Part shown: positions 1 to 8,607 of the stretch, one piece after another | Layout: each line of letters begins with the position of its first letter | How positions within the stretch are numbered: position 1 is the stretch's first letter | Source of the DNA: CAYQSU01 sp964420325 | GTDB lineage: Bacteria > Pseudomonadota > Alphaproteobacteria > Rhodospirillales > Defluviicoccaceae | Assembly: GCA_964420325.1 (NCBI GenBank) | Contig: CAYQSU010000074.1 | Span: 1-14,201, forward strand | DNA length: 14,201 nucleotides | Direction: 5' to 3' | The notes under the pieces: model-generated | The model's input: only the letters and a program-made list of their open reading frames with translations | Told to the model about the DNA's origin: nothing | Databases searched by the model: none | Program-made: the position numbers and the translations under genes

Positions 1-446
1 CCCTGCACGTTCTCAAGATCGTCATCGGACGCTACCGGCCGCGGGCGTTGTTCGAGAGCGGGCTCTACGACGTCTCCAGCTTCTCGGTCGGCTATCTCAC
101 CAGCTCGTTTCCGTCCGGCCACTCCCAGACGGTGTGGGCGCTGGCGGCGGCCCTGATCATCGTCTACCCCCGCTACGACTTGGCCTATATCGCGCTGGCA
201 GCCCTGATCAGCTTCAGCCGCCTGGTGACCACCGACCACTACCTCTCGGACGTCCTCTTCGGCAGCTTCCTCGGCGCGGCCGGTGCCGTCCTCGTCAAGC
301 GCCGGCTCTACGATCGCCGCGGCATCCCGTTACGCCTCGTCTTCGACCGCGATCGGGCGCTGGTAATCGAAGCCGTCCCGGCGGGTGATGAGGGGGCGCC
401 GAGGCCGCGCACCTCCCCGCCCCCTACAACAGCCGCATCTGCTTGA
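1..446 (+). CDS. PAP2-family (type 2 phosphatidic acid) phosphatase, 5' end missing
   Basis: This is the C-terminal part of an integral-membrane lipid or pyrophosphate phosphatase; the first complete codon is at position 3 and the start lies outside the window. All three PAP2 signature motifs are visible in order: K-x6-RP (KIVIGRYRP, positions 15-41), PSGH (about 111-122), and SR-x5-H-x3-D (SRLVTTDHYLSD, about 216-251). The His of PSGH and the His of motif 3 are the expected catalytic pair, forming a phospho-His intermediate. Hydrophobic stretches between motifs 2 and 3 fit membrane helices. After the last helix comes a soluble tail of about 45 residues, rich in Pro, Ala and Thr near its end. 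Likely substrates are undecaprenyl pyrophosphate, phosphatidic acid or lipid A phosphates; the fragment cannot decide between them. The gene ends with TGA at 444-446 and overlaps the 3' end of the convergent radC-like gene by 23 bases. Confidence 0.9.
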   Translation, partial: LHVLKIVIGRYRPRALFESGLYDVSSFSVGYLTSSFPSGHSQTVWALAAALIIVYPRYDLAYIALAALISFSRLVTTDHYLSDVLFGSFLGAAGAVLVKRRLYDRRGIPLRLVFDRDRALVIEAVPAGDEGAPRPRTSPPPTTAASA

Positions 447-1371
447 AGCTGGTCTGGCCCTTGCGCGAGACGATGACGTGGTCGTGGAGGACCACACCCA
501 CGCCGTCCAGCGCCTGCTTGACCAGGCGCGTCATCTCGATGTCGGCAGGCGACGGCTGGGGATGGTTGCTCGGGTGGTTGTGGACCATGATCAGCGCCGA
601 CGCGTCGAGAGCGAGTGCGCGCTTCACCACCTCCCGGGGATAGACCGGGGTGTGGTCGATGGATCCCCTGTGCTGCACTTCGTCGGCGATCAGCACGTTC
701 CGGCGGTCGAGGAACAACAGGCGGAACTGCTCGACCTTCTCGTGCGCCATCGTCGAACGGAGGTAGGTCATCAGCTTGCCCCAGTTGTCCAGCACCGGTC
801 CCTCCGAGACCTCCTCGCGGGTCAGCCGGGCCGCCAGCGCGCGCACGGTCTTGAACAGAACGATGGTGTGGTGATCGACGCGATCGTGCTCGGCGAGCCG
901 GTCAGTCGAGGCGTTGATGACGCCGCCCAGGCTGCCGAACCCCTTCAATAGCTCCTTGGCCAGCGGCTTGGTGTCGATGCGCCGGATCGAGAAGAACAGT
1001 AGAAGCTCGAGCAACTCGTAGTCGGGCAATGCGTCGTCGGCGCCGGCGAGAAAGCGGTCGCGGAGCCGCTGACGGTGTCCCCAGTACAGCGGGCGATTGA
1101 CCAGGGTCTCCTGGCCCTGGCTGTCGGCAAGGCCGCCGGGCGTGGATTGGGACCTCAGGTGCTCCATCAGCGCATCTCGCGGATCGGCGCCAGAGAACAC
1201 CCAGTGCTGGCGAATGCGGTCCCAGGTGCCGCCGAGCTCGCGAAACAGCTGCCGGTGTGGATGGGTGTCGCCTTCGATCGTGAACAGGCTCTCGCCCGCA
1301 GACGAGACCCGCTGCCAGACCTGCAGGCCGATGGCCTTCAGGTAGGTATCGGTATCCGCGCTCTCCGCCAT
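424..1371 (-). CDS. radC: RadC-family JAB/JAMM domain protein with extra N-terminal domain
   Basis: A 315-residue protein of the RadC (UPF0758) family. Residues about 93-185 match the RadC helix-hairpin-helix region (LPDYELLELLLF, then GSLGGVINAS). Residues about 195-315 are the MPN/JAMM metalloprotease-like domain, with H264-x-H266-x10-D277 (HNHPSNHPQPSPAD) as the metal site. RadC was once thought to be a DNA repair protein; its true role is unsettled, and homologues often sit on mobile elements. Here a further N-terminal segment of about 90 residues precedes the usual RadC start, with a GGTW...HWVF pattern at residues 47-59. I chose the ATG at 1371 because the sequence becomes protein-like from there; an upstream TTG at 1446 in the same frame is the alternative. 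The ribosome binding site is weak. The gene is convergent with the PAP2 gene and is not obviously in an operon. Function beyond family membership is not inferable. Confidence 0.9.
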   Translation of the reverse strand: MAESADTDTYLKAIGLQVWQRVSSAGESLFTIEGDTHPHRQLFRELGGTWDRIRQHWVFSGADPRDALMEHLRSQSTPGGLADSQGQETLVNRPLYWGHRQRLRDRFLAGADDALPDYELLELLLFFSIRRIDTKPLAKELLKGFGSLGGVINASTDRLAEHDRVDHHTIVLFKTVRALAARLTREEVSEGPVLDNWGKLMTYLRSTMAHEKVEQFRLLFLDRRNVLIADEVQHRGSIDHTPVYPREVVKRALALDASALIMVHNHPSNHPQPSPADIEMTRLVKQALDGVGVVLHDHVIVSRKGQTSFKQMRLL

Positions 1372-1507
1372 GGTCGCCGCATCCCTGCCGCTGTGGACCG
1401 GTGCGAACGGCCGCACGATGGGCGACGGGCAATGCCCGCCGCCCAAGGCTGTCCTTTCGCACGACTGCTTTGCGATCCAGGCGGGTCCGATGCGCTGACC
1501 CGTCGTT

Positions 1508-1513
1508 AGTATA
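1508..1513 (-). promoter_or_regulatory. Possible -10 element upstream of radC-like gene
   Basis: On the minus strand this reads TATACT inside an AT-rich patch (1507-1517) that stands out from its GC-rich surroundings. It would give a leader of about 130 bases before the ATG at 1371. I see no good -35 at the expected spacing, so it is only a candidate. The rest of the 213-base gap between radC and znuB (1372-1584) shows nothing else I can support apart from the small hairpin at 1572-1583. Confidence 0.25.
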
Positions 1514-1571
1514 TAACGCCCTCCCTCATTTGGGTACTGATTTGTGTGGCTGTCGCGCTCTGCGCCCTCGA

Positions 1572-1583
1572 CGGCCGAAGCCG
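1572..1583 (-). terminator. Small UUCG-loop hairpin just after znuB
   Basis: On the minus strand CGGC-TTCG-GCCG forms a 4-bp stem with a C(UUCG)G tetraloop, starting one base after the znuB TGA. Such loops are very stable, but the stem is short and no U tract follows, so a terminator role for the zur-znuC-znuB transcript is only possible. Confidence 0.25.
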
Positions 1584-1584
1584 G

Positions 1585-2391
1585 TCAGTCCCGGGGCCGA
1601 TCCGCCGGTCGCAGCGCGGGCCAGAGGCCGAGCGCGAACAGGAGCGCGCCGGCGACGACGATCGAGGGACCCGCGGGCGTGTCGAATTCCAGCGATCCGA
1701 ACAGGCCGAGGACGACGGCGACGGCGCCGACGACGGCCGCGATCAGGGCCATCCCTTCCGGGCTCCGGGCGAATGCACGGGCGGTGGCCGCCGGGATCAC
1801 CAGCAAGGAGACGATCAAAAGGATGCCGACCACTTTCATCGCCAGCGAGATGACGACGGCGATCAGCAGCATGAATGCCAAGCGCACCGCGAACGTCGGC
1901 ACGCCCTCAGCTGCGGCCAGATCCTCTTGGACGCTGACGGCGAGAAGCGGTCGCCAGATCACCGCGAGCAGGGCGAGAACGAATGCGCCGGCGCCATAGA
2001 TCCAGAGCACGTCGGCCGCCGTCACGGCGAGGATGTCGCCGAACAGATAGCCGAAAAGATCGAGGCGGAGCCAAGCCATTTGGCTAATGACGACGAGACC
2101 GAGGGCCAGCGCCGCGTGCGCCATGATGCCGAGCAGCGCGTCGCTGGTCATCCACTCCTTCTCTTGCAGGAGCACGAGCAGGATGGCGATCGTCACGGAG
2201 ACCGCGATCACGCCGAGGATCGGTTCGATGTCGACGAGAAAGCCAAGGGCCACGCCAAGGAGCGCCGAGTGGGCCATGGTCGAGCCGAAGAACGCCATTC
2301 GCCGCCAAACGATGAAGCAGCCGAGGGGCCCGGTTACGGCAGCGGTGCCAACGCCGGCCAGCAGCGCGCGGACAAAGAAATCGTCGAGCAT
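1585..2391 (-). CDS. znuB: Zinc ABC transporter permease ZnuB
   Basis: A 268-residue inner-membrane permease of the ABC-3 (ZnuB/MntB/TroC) family. It forms the channel for high-affinity zinc import with ZnuC (ATPase) and ZnuA (periplasmic binding protein). The protein is strongly hydrophobic with about eight predicted membrane helices. It carries family hallmarks near the N-terminus (WRRMAFFGSTMAHSALLG, residues 29-46), a MAHAALALG segment in the middle, and the VVGILLIVSLLVIPAATA helix, the best-conserved part of the family, toward the C-terminus. Length is normal (E. coli ZnuB is about 260). The ATG at 2391 overlaps the znuC TGA by one base (TGATG), so translation is probably coupled. The metal could be manganese or iron in related systems, but the zur and znuA neighbours argue for zinc. 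Confidence 0.93.
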   Translation of the reverse strand: MLDDFFVRALLAGVGTAAVTGPLGCFIVWRRMAFFGSTMAHSALLGVALGFLVDIEPILGVIAVSVTIAILLVLLQEKEWMTSDALLGIMAHAALALGLVVISQMAWLRLDLFGYLFGDILAVTAADVLWIYGAGAFVLALLAVIWRPLLAVSVQEDLAAAEGVPTFAVRLAFMLLIAVVISLAMKVVGILLIVSLLVIPAATARAFARSPEGMALIAAVVGAVAVVLGLFGSLEFDTPAGPSIVVAGALLFALGLWPALRPADRPRD

Positions 2392-3191
2392 CAGCGTGTC
2401 TTGGCCCGCGAGCCGTGCGTCTCGTGCCCTCCCGTCGCCCCGACGAGGGGAAGCACCTCGCCGGATACGGCGTGCGCATGGTCGTGGTGGTGGGTATAGA
2501 CGGCGAACGCCTGCGCCACCCTCGGCCCGAACAGGCGGACGTACTCGGGGTGGCGGCTGACCACCTCCGGCTCGCCGGCGCAACAGACGTGGCGGTTGAG
2601 GCAGAGCACCCGGTCCGTCGCCGCCATCACAACGTGGATGTCGTGGGAGACCATCAGCACGCCGCAGCCGCGATGCCGGCGGATCTCGCCGATCAACTCG
2701 TAAAGCGCCGCCTCGCCGGCGAAATCGACCCCCTGCACCGGCTCGTCGAGCACCAGGAGGTCGGGATCGCGAACGAGGGCGCGGGCGAGAAGCACCCGCT
2801 GATACTCGCCCCCCGACAGCGTCCGGATGGGCGCATCGATCAGCCGGCCAACGCCGGTTTCCTCGAGCGCCTGGCAGGCCTCTGCCCGTGACGGCCTTGC
2901 CGTCAGCCGCATCAGCCTGAACACGGTGAGCGGCAGCACCGGATCGATCGGCATGCTCTGCGGCAGATAGCCGAAGCGGATGCCGGGCCGCCGCCGCACA
3001 ACTCCTTGGGTCGGCTTGATCAGCCCGAGAACGACCTTGATCAGGGTGCTCTTGCCGGCGCCATTCGGACCGATGACGGTCAGGATCTCCCCGGCGGATA
3101 CCGAACAATCGACGCGGTCGAGAACCACATGGCGGCCGAAGACGACGCCGACGCCCTCGACGGCGAGCAGCGGACCGCTCGCCGATGCCAT
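2391..3191 (-). CDS. znuC: Zinc ABC transporter ATP-binding protein ZnuC
   Basis: A 266-residue cytoplasmic ATPase that powers zinc uptake through ZnuB. Visible ABC motifs are Walker A GPNGAGKST (residues 41-49), Q-loop Q78, signature LSGGE (125-129), Walker B LLVLDEP (145-151) and H-loop H183 (VSHD). The CLNRHVCCAG stretch (197-206) matches the Cys/His segment typical of ZnuC. The C-terminus is His-rich (HHHDHAHA at 234-241, GGHETHG at 254-260), which may bind zinc. I chose the ATG at 3191 because the conserved domain starts soon after it and it leaves a 22-base gap after zur. In-frame ATGs at 3227 and 3233 would overlap zur. The ribosome binding site is weak. The gene ends in a TGATG overlap with znuB. 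It is the middle gene of a zur-znuC-znuB operon, expected to be repressed by Zur when zinc is plentiful. Confidence 0.93.
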   Translation of the reverse strand: MASASGPLLAVEGVGVVFGRHVVLDRVDCSVSAGEILTVIGPNGAGKSTLIKVVLGLIKPTQGVVRRRPGIRFGYLPQSMPIDPVLPLTVFRLMRLTARPSRAEACQALEETGVGRLIDAPIRTLSGGEYQRVLLARALVRDPDLLVLDEPVQGVDFAGEAALYELIGEIRRHRGCGVLMVSHDIHVVMAATDRVLCLNRHVCCAGEPEVVSRHPEYVRLFGPRVAQAFAVYTHHHDHAHAVSGEVLPLVGATGGHETHGSRAKTR

Positions 3192-3213
3192 CTCCGAGAG
3201 GGCCCGTCGCGCT

Positions 3214-3732
3214 TCAGTCCGCGGCATCGGCATCCGGCGCGTCGCGACAGCCGCGACAGAGGCCGGCCAGCTCGACGACCGGAGCGACCACGGCAAACCC
3301 CGACGCCGAGGCGGCCTCGCCGATCGCCCGATCCACCCTGGCGTCGGAGATCTCGCCGATTGTACCGCACTGTCTGCAGATCAGGAACTGGACGCCATGC
3401 TCCGCCGTCGGGCACCTGCACGCGACATAGGCGTTGAGGCTGGCGAGGCGATGCACCAGCCGGTGCCGGATCAGGAAGTCGAGAGCGCGGTACACCGTCA
3501 TCGGCGCCGGCGGCCGGCCGCCCTCGGCCAGCCGTTCGATGATGTCGTAGGCGCCGATGGCGGCATGGCTCGCGGCGACGATCTCGAGCACACGGCGACG
3601 TATCGTCGTGAGCCGCAGCCCTCCTTGCCGGCACGTCGCCTCGGCGTCGTAGAGGATCGCTGAGAGACAGCGGCCGTGGTCATGGCCGGGCACCGGAAAC
3701 GCCCCGGCACACCGATCCTGGGAACCCTTCAT
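3214..3732 (-). CDS. zur: Zinc uptake regulator Zur (Fur family)
   Basis: A 172-residue repressor of the Fur superfamily. An N-terminal winged-helix domain (about 23-100) contains LTTIRRRVLEI and the recognition-helix-like APMTVYRALDFLIRH (76-90). The C-terminal dimerisation domain carries C119-x2-C122 and C159-x2-C162, the structural zinc site of the family. Probable sensory zinc ligands, by spacing against E. coli Zur, are H94, C105, H112 and E127. The HGVQFLICRQCG segment is typical of Zur rather than Fur. The ATG at 3732 gives a family-like length; the frame stays open upstream to 3936 but that part looks non-coding and would run into znuA. Zur is first in its operon with znuC and znuB and divergent from znuA, an arrangement that suggests autoregulation. 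Confidence that it senses zinc rests on both the residues and the neighbours. Confidence 0.92.
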   Translation of the reverse strand: MKGSQDRCAGAFPVPGHDHGRCLSAILYDAEATCRQGGLRLTTIRRRVLEIVAASHAAIGAYDIIERLAEGGRPPAPMTVYRALDFLIRHRLVHRLASLNAYVACRCPTAEHGVQFLICRQCGTIGEISDARVDRAIGEAASASGFAVVAPVVELAGLCRGCRDAPDADAAD

Positions 3733-3788
3733 CGTCACGCCCGTCTCCACCGTGCCGTCACCCCGCTTTCGGGCAGTTGCCGACCAGA

Positions 3789-3800
3789 ATGATATATCGT
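3789..3800. promoter_or_regulatory. Candidate Zur operator between zur and znuA
   Basis: ATGATATATCGT is an imperfect palindrome (10 of 12 positions symmetric) in the 125-base divergent region 3733-3857. It lies about 57 bases from each start codon. Fur-family regulators bind AT-rich palindromes, and this is the only conspicuous AT-rich stretch in an otherwise GC-rich spacer. One dimer here could control both directions. It could equally be, or overlap, a -10 element. No full match to a published Zur box is claimed. Confidence 0.35.
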
Positions 3801-3857
3801 AGCTTCCGGTCGGAGCAAACTCTCCGTCATGTGGGCGGTCAACAAAGCGGGGCAGCA

Positions 3858-4877
<1,020 letters not shown>

Positions 4878-4886
4878 CCCAGAGGC

Positions 4887-5948
4887 CTACGACGTTCCGT
4901 CCTCCGGGGTCGGCGGTTCGAGCAGCTCCTCGAGCGGCCTTGTCAGGCGGTCGGCGACGTAGGGCGAGAGCTGATAGACCCATCCCGTCGAGCGTTGCGT
5001 GATCGCTTCGGCCGCGTCCCGGGCCGCCTCCGACTCCTCTCCGCCCTCCGCCGGCCGCGCGCGGGCGGAGAGGACGGCCCAGCGCCTGCCCTCGACCTCG
5101 GCCGATTCGACTGTGATATCGAGGCCCTCGAACGTCGTCACGGTCAGTGAAGACGCCTCTGCCGGCATCTCCACCGCACCCGCCGGGGCGACGTCCTCGA
5201 AGGCGACGGCGGTGAGCGCCGAGGCCAGCCGCTTGACCTCATCGGCCCTGACCGTGCGCCCCTCGGGGACCGAAGCGAGCTCGAGGTCCTCGTCGCGATC
5301 ATCCCTGGCGGCGACGTAGCCGTCGCCGGCCGCGGGCATGACCACCATCTCGCGCACACGGTCGGCGGCGATGTCGACGATGGTCTTCAAGAGCCAGTGG
5401 TCGGCGTCGGCGCGGACCGCGAGCCCGCCGCTCGCCAGCCATGCCCGGACATCCCCCGTCCGGCGGACGTAGGTACCGCTCTCCCGCGCCCCGGTGACCG
5501 AGAACACGCGCTTGCCGATCACCGCCTCGGCCAGAACCGTCCCGTCCGCGGCCTGGACCCGGACCGTCCGCGAGGCCGCGTCGACGCCGTCCACGTCCTC
5601 GACCTCGAGGCGGGGGAAGCGTTCCGGCTTCGCCGTCTTGGCTTCGATCAGCCGCATGTCCGCCAGGGTGACGGCCAACTCCCGGACCTTGCTGCTGTCG
5701 GCGGGGTAGCCGTGCTTGTCGGCGACGATCCAGGTGCCGTCGCCCGACCGCTCCACGGTGACGCGGCCGTTCCTGTCGGCGACGACGATCCGGGCAACGT
5801 CTCCCGGGTACTGGCGAAGCAGAGGAAACGCCGGCTCGCCGCCGACCGGCGCGCGGGAAAGCTCCGGATGCGTCCACACCGCGACCGCCGCGGCAAGCGC
5901 GGTGAAGAGGGTTACCAGCGCCAAGGACAGAACCAGTTTCGGACTCAT
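4887..5948 (-). CDS. DUF4340 domain-containing protein, Gld-like ABC operon
   Basis: A 353-residue protein with one N-terminal membrane segment (about residues 4-26) and a long extracytoplasmic part, most like the DUF4340 family. It contains repeated beta-rich modules such as VARIVVADRNGRVTVERSG and a TWIVADKHGYPADSSKVREL segment (SSKVREL being typical of DUF4340), a pattern that recurs in the second half. The molecular role of DUF4340 is not known. The ATG at 5948 has a good ribosome binding site, AGGAAGG about 5 bases upstream, and starts 10 bases after the stop of the GldG-like gene, so it is the last gene of a four-gene operon. This gene pair is common next to ABC-2 type permeases in proteobacteria, where the DUF4340 protein is presumed to be part of the membrane complex. 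The C-terminus is acidic and Pro-rich. It ends convergent with znuA. Confidence 0.8.
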   Translation of the reverse strand: MSPKLVLSLALVTLFTALAAAVAVWTHPELSRAPVGGEPAFPLLRQYPGDVARIVVADRNGRVTVERSGDGTWIVADKHGYPADSSKVRELAVTLADMRLIEAKTAKPERFPRLEVEDVDGVDAASRTVRVQAADGTVLAEAVIGKRVFSVTGARESGTYVRRTGDVRAWLASGGLAVRADADHWLLKTIVDIAADRVREMVVMPAAGDGYVAARDDRDEDLELASVPEGRTVRADEVKRLASALTAVAFEDVAPAGAVEMPAEASSLTVTTFEGLDITVESAEVEGRRWAVLSARARPAEGGEESEAARDAAEAITQRSTGWVYQLSPYVADRLTRPLEELLEPPTPEDGTS

Positions 5949-5958
5949 CGCCGCCTTC

Positions 5959-7851
5959 CTACGTTCGTGCCTCGGCGTGGAACCGGGCCGCCCGCTTCCT
6001 GCGGGCCGCCGCAAGCACGATGGCCGCGACTGCAACGACGAAGGGAACCACCCAGATGTTCAGAATCTTGAGTCGCGTCTCCAGCGCGGCCACGTCCTTA
6101 CGCAGGGCAAACTGCACTTCGCGCAGCTGCCCGCGCAGTTCGATCAGCTCGCCGCGAAACGCATCCAGCGTCTCCTGCTGCTGCGTCGTCAGCAGCACTC
6201 CGCCCTCCTGCTCCTGATTCTGCAGCTCGCCGATCCTGATTCGCGTCTCCTCGATCCTGGCAAGCAGCGTCTCCTCGGTCGCACGATACTCGTCCTCAGC
6301 CGTCCGCAGCATGGCGTCGACCACCTCGAACGGGCGCACCATCACGCCACGGCCGCCGAGCCCGGCGAGCGCCGCACCCCCGGCGATGTGCTCGAGAGCG
6401 GCTAGGACGAAGTCGGCGTTGTTCGCCGTCGGCACGGCGTAGTCCTGACCGAGGATCGACCGCGTCTCCGCCCAGGCCTCGTCGGCCAGCATGTCCACGT
6501 CGCCGACGAGCACGATGTCCACCGGCTCGGCCGCGTCCGCCTGGTGCGCCGCCCTGATCTCCTCCCCCTCAAGATCCGCCGGCGGGCCGTCGGGAAACGC
6601 GGTCGTGACCGGACCCCTGATGCGGACGGCGAGTGGGAAGGCCTGGCCTGTCGGCTCGAAGGACTGGAGCAGAGCGACCGGATCGGGAAGGAAGCGAATG
6701 GCGTCGACCTCGATCTCTGCCGCCTCCGTGCTTGAGAAGATGAGAGGCTCGATGGTCGTCGTCGCGCCCGCGCGGCCGCGCACGGCACCGGCGCTCTTCA
6801 TCACCACGAGCCGCAGGTCGCCGGTGGCCGCATCGCCCGCGGCGAGATTGGCCTCGGTCAGCATCAGCCATGCCAGGTAGTCGGTGATCACCGGCCGGCC
6901 GTCGTGGCGGGCGCGGACCCGCATCGCCGCCCGCCGATCGCCGACCACCTTGTCCGACGCCATCTCGACGCCCCATGCGCTGAGCAGCGGCTCGAGCGCC
7001 TCGACGGCGCCGTCGCCCTTCGCGCCCGGCCGCGACAGCGCGAGCGCCTCCGGATGGGGATCGACGAACGCCAGCAGCCGTCCGCCGCGGAGCACGAACT
7101 GGTCGAGGGCGTAGAGGGTGACCTCGTCGATGCCGGCCGGCTGGGCGAGGAGGACGACGTCGACATCGTCGCCGATGCGATCGACAGATCCGCCGATCGT
7201 GCGCAGCGTGAACAGCTGCTGCATGCTATCGGTGATCAGCCACGGTCCGGAGCGGCTCAAGGGATCGCCGCTGAGCGGTGCGTCGCCGATCACCGCGACC
7301 ACCGGTTTCTCCGGATGAGCAAGGTCATAGACCAGGCGCGTGAGGTCGTATTCGAGGAAAGCGGCGCGTTCGGGCGCAAGGTACGGAATGGCGCGGCGGT
7401 CGTCGGTGCTGTTGGTGCCGGCGATGCCGAAGTAGACGAGGCTGCCGCCGTCGCCGGCGGCGACGCCCTGGATCCCGTCGGCGACGGCGAGGTCCTCCTC
7501 GGGCGAGTACGGCGCCGGATCGTAGCGTTCGACGAGAAGCTTGCCGCCGGCGAGCCGGGCATAGCGCTCGAGGAGCTCGTCCACCCGCTGGGCGTGCCGG
7601 GCGAGGAACGGGCCAAAGCGGTCGAGCCCCTCCGACCGGTAGTAGCGAAGCCGGATCGGCTCGTCGATCCCGGCCAGCACGTTCCGGGTGGCCGCGGTCA
7701 GCGTGAAGGCGCCGTCGGCCGTAAGGTCGATCTGCACCCTTTTCAACGCCGTCGCCGACAGGATGTTGAGGGCGAAGAAGAAGACGAGCGCCAGAGCGAT
7801 CGTCGCCGCCGCCAGTGCCTTCCGGTCGCCGCTCTTCAGCCTTCGCCACAT
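5959..7851 (-). CDS. GldG-like protein (ABC-type auxiliary domain, two membrane anchors)
   Basis: A 630-residue protein of the GldG / ABC_transp_aux family. A membrane helix lies at about 13-33. The large extracytoplasmic part carries the family hallmark RGGRLLAFVDPHPEAL (255-270) and a preceding QLFTLRTIGGSVDRI segment. A long coiled coil spans about 515-595 and a second membrane helix about 600-616, followed by a short basic cytoplasmic tail. In Bacteroidetes GldG works with GldA and GldF in an ABC complex needed for gliding; homologues in proteobacteria are uncharacterised. The domain is also related to that of eukaryotic IFT52. The start ATG at 7851 is 3 bases after the permease TGA (TGAGCGATG), so translation is probably coupled. 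The partner permease, ATPase and DUF4340 protein are adjacent. What it transports or anchors here is unknown. Confidence 0.85.
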   Translation of the reverse strand: MWRRLKSGDRKALAAATIALALVFFFALNILSATALKRVQIDLTADGAFTLTAATRNVLAGIDEPIRLRYYRSEGLDRFGPFLARHAQRVDELLERYARLAGGKLLVERYDPAPYSPEEDLAVADGIQGVAAGDGGSLVYFGIAGTNSTDDRRAIPYLAPERAAFLEYDLTRLVYDLAHPEKPVVAVIGDAPLSGDPLSRSGPWLITDSMQQLFTLRTIGGSVDRIGDDVDVVLLAQPAGIDEVTLYALDQFVLRGGRLLAFVDPHPEALALSRPGAKGDGAVEALEPLLSAWGVEMASDKVVGDRRAAMRVRARHDGRPVITDYLAWLMLTEANLAAGDAATGDLRLVVMKSAGAVRGRAGATTTIEPLIFSSTEAAEIEVDAIRFLPDPVALLQSFEPTGQAFPLAVRIRGPVTTAFPDGPPADLEGEEIRAAHQADAAEPVDIVLVGDVDMLADEAWAETRSILGQDYAVPTANNADFVLAALEHIAGGAALAGLGGRGVMVRPFEVVDAMLRTAEDEYRATEETLLARIEETRIRIGELQNQEQEGGVLLTTQQQETLDAFRGELIELRGQLREVQFALRKDVAALETRLKILNIWVVPFVVAVAAIVLAAARRKRAARFHAEART

Positions 7852-7854
7852 CGC

Positions 7855-8595
7855 TCAGTCGCCCCGCCTGGCCTCGACGATCGCCGTGTTGACGATGAGA
7901 CCGACGGCGATCAAGGACAGAAAGAAGACCACGGTGCGCAGGTCGACCAGTCCCTTGGCGAGACCGTCGAAGTTGGAAAGAAAGCTGAAGCCGGCGATGG
8001 TGTCGACGATCAGCGGCGGCAGCCAGCCGCGGACCAGCGCCTGCACCAGATCGACCCCGCTCATCAGGAAGACGAAGCCGAGGCTGGCGCCGAGCACGAA
8101 CGCGATCACCTGGTTGCGGGTCAGCGCGGATGCGCAGGACGAGAGGGCGAGGAACCCGCCCGCCATCAGCCAGCTGCCGAGATAGGCGGCGGCGATGATG
8201 CCGTTGTCCGGGCTGCCGAGGTAGTTGACGGTGATCCACAGCGGAAACGTCAGCGCGAGCGCGATGCCGGCGAACAGCCAGGCCGCGAGGAACTTGCCCG
8301 CGACCGCCTCGCCGGCGGTGATCGGCAGCGTCATCAGGAGCTCGATCGTGCCGCTCTTGCGCTCCTCGGCCCACAGCCGCATGCCCACTGAAGGAACCAG
8401 CAGCAAATAGAGCCAGGGGTGGAACTGGAAGAACGACCCGAGGTCGGCCTGGCCGCGCTCGAAGAAGCCACCGACGAAGAAGGTGAGCGCGCCGGCGAGA
8501 ACAAGGAAGATGACGATGAAGACGTAGGCGAGCGGCGACGTGAAGTAGGCGGCGAGCTCGCGCCGGCAGATGCGGCCGATGGTCCTTGCGTTCAT
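7855..8595 (-). CDS. ABC-2 type permease (GldF/NosY-like)
   Basis: A 246-residue inner-membrane permease with about six hydrophobic helices. The start follows the ABC-2 pattern, with a short cytoplasmic segment (RTIGRICRRELAAYFTSPLAY) leading into the first helix. The WAEERKSGTIELLMTLPIT motif (about 75-93) is the typical cytoplasmic coupling region of GldF/NosY-like permeases. Length agrees with GldF (about 240). The ATG at 8595 has a strong purine-rich ribosome binding site (GGGGGAGG) and lies 12 bases after the ATPase stop; the GldG-like gene starts 3 bases downstream. It should form the channel of the same complex as the flanking ATPase. Substrate unknown. Confidence 0.88.
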   Translation of the reverse strand: MNARTIGRICRRELAAYFTSPLAYVFIVIFLVLAGALTFFVGGFFERGQADLGSFFQFHPWLYLLLVPSVGMRLWAEERKSGTIELLMTLPITAGEAVAGKFLAAWLFAGIALALTFPLWITVNYLGSPDNGIIAAAYLGSWLMAGGFLALSSCASALTRNQVIAFVLGASLGFVFLMSGVDLVQALVRGWLPPLIVDTIAGFSFLSNFDGLAKGLVDLRTVVFFLSLIAVGLIVNTAIVEARRGD

Positions 8596-8607
8596 CGCCT
8601 CCCCCTC

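Noticed and set aside
6904..8391. Long plus-strand open frame opposite the GldG-like and permease genes.
   Set aside because: Low-complexity Arg/Asp/Glu-rich translation opposite clearly coding genes; a GC-driven shadow.
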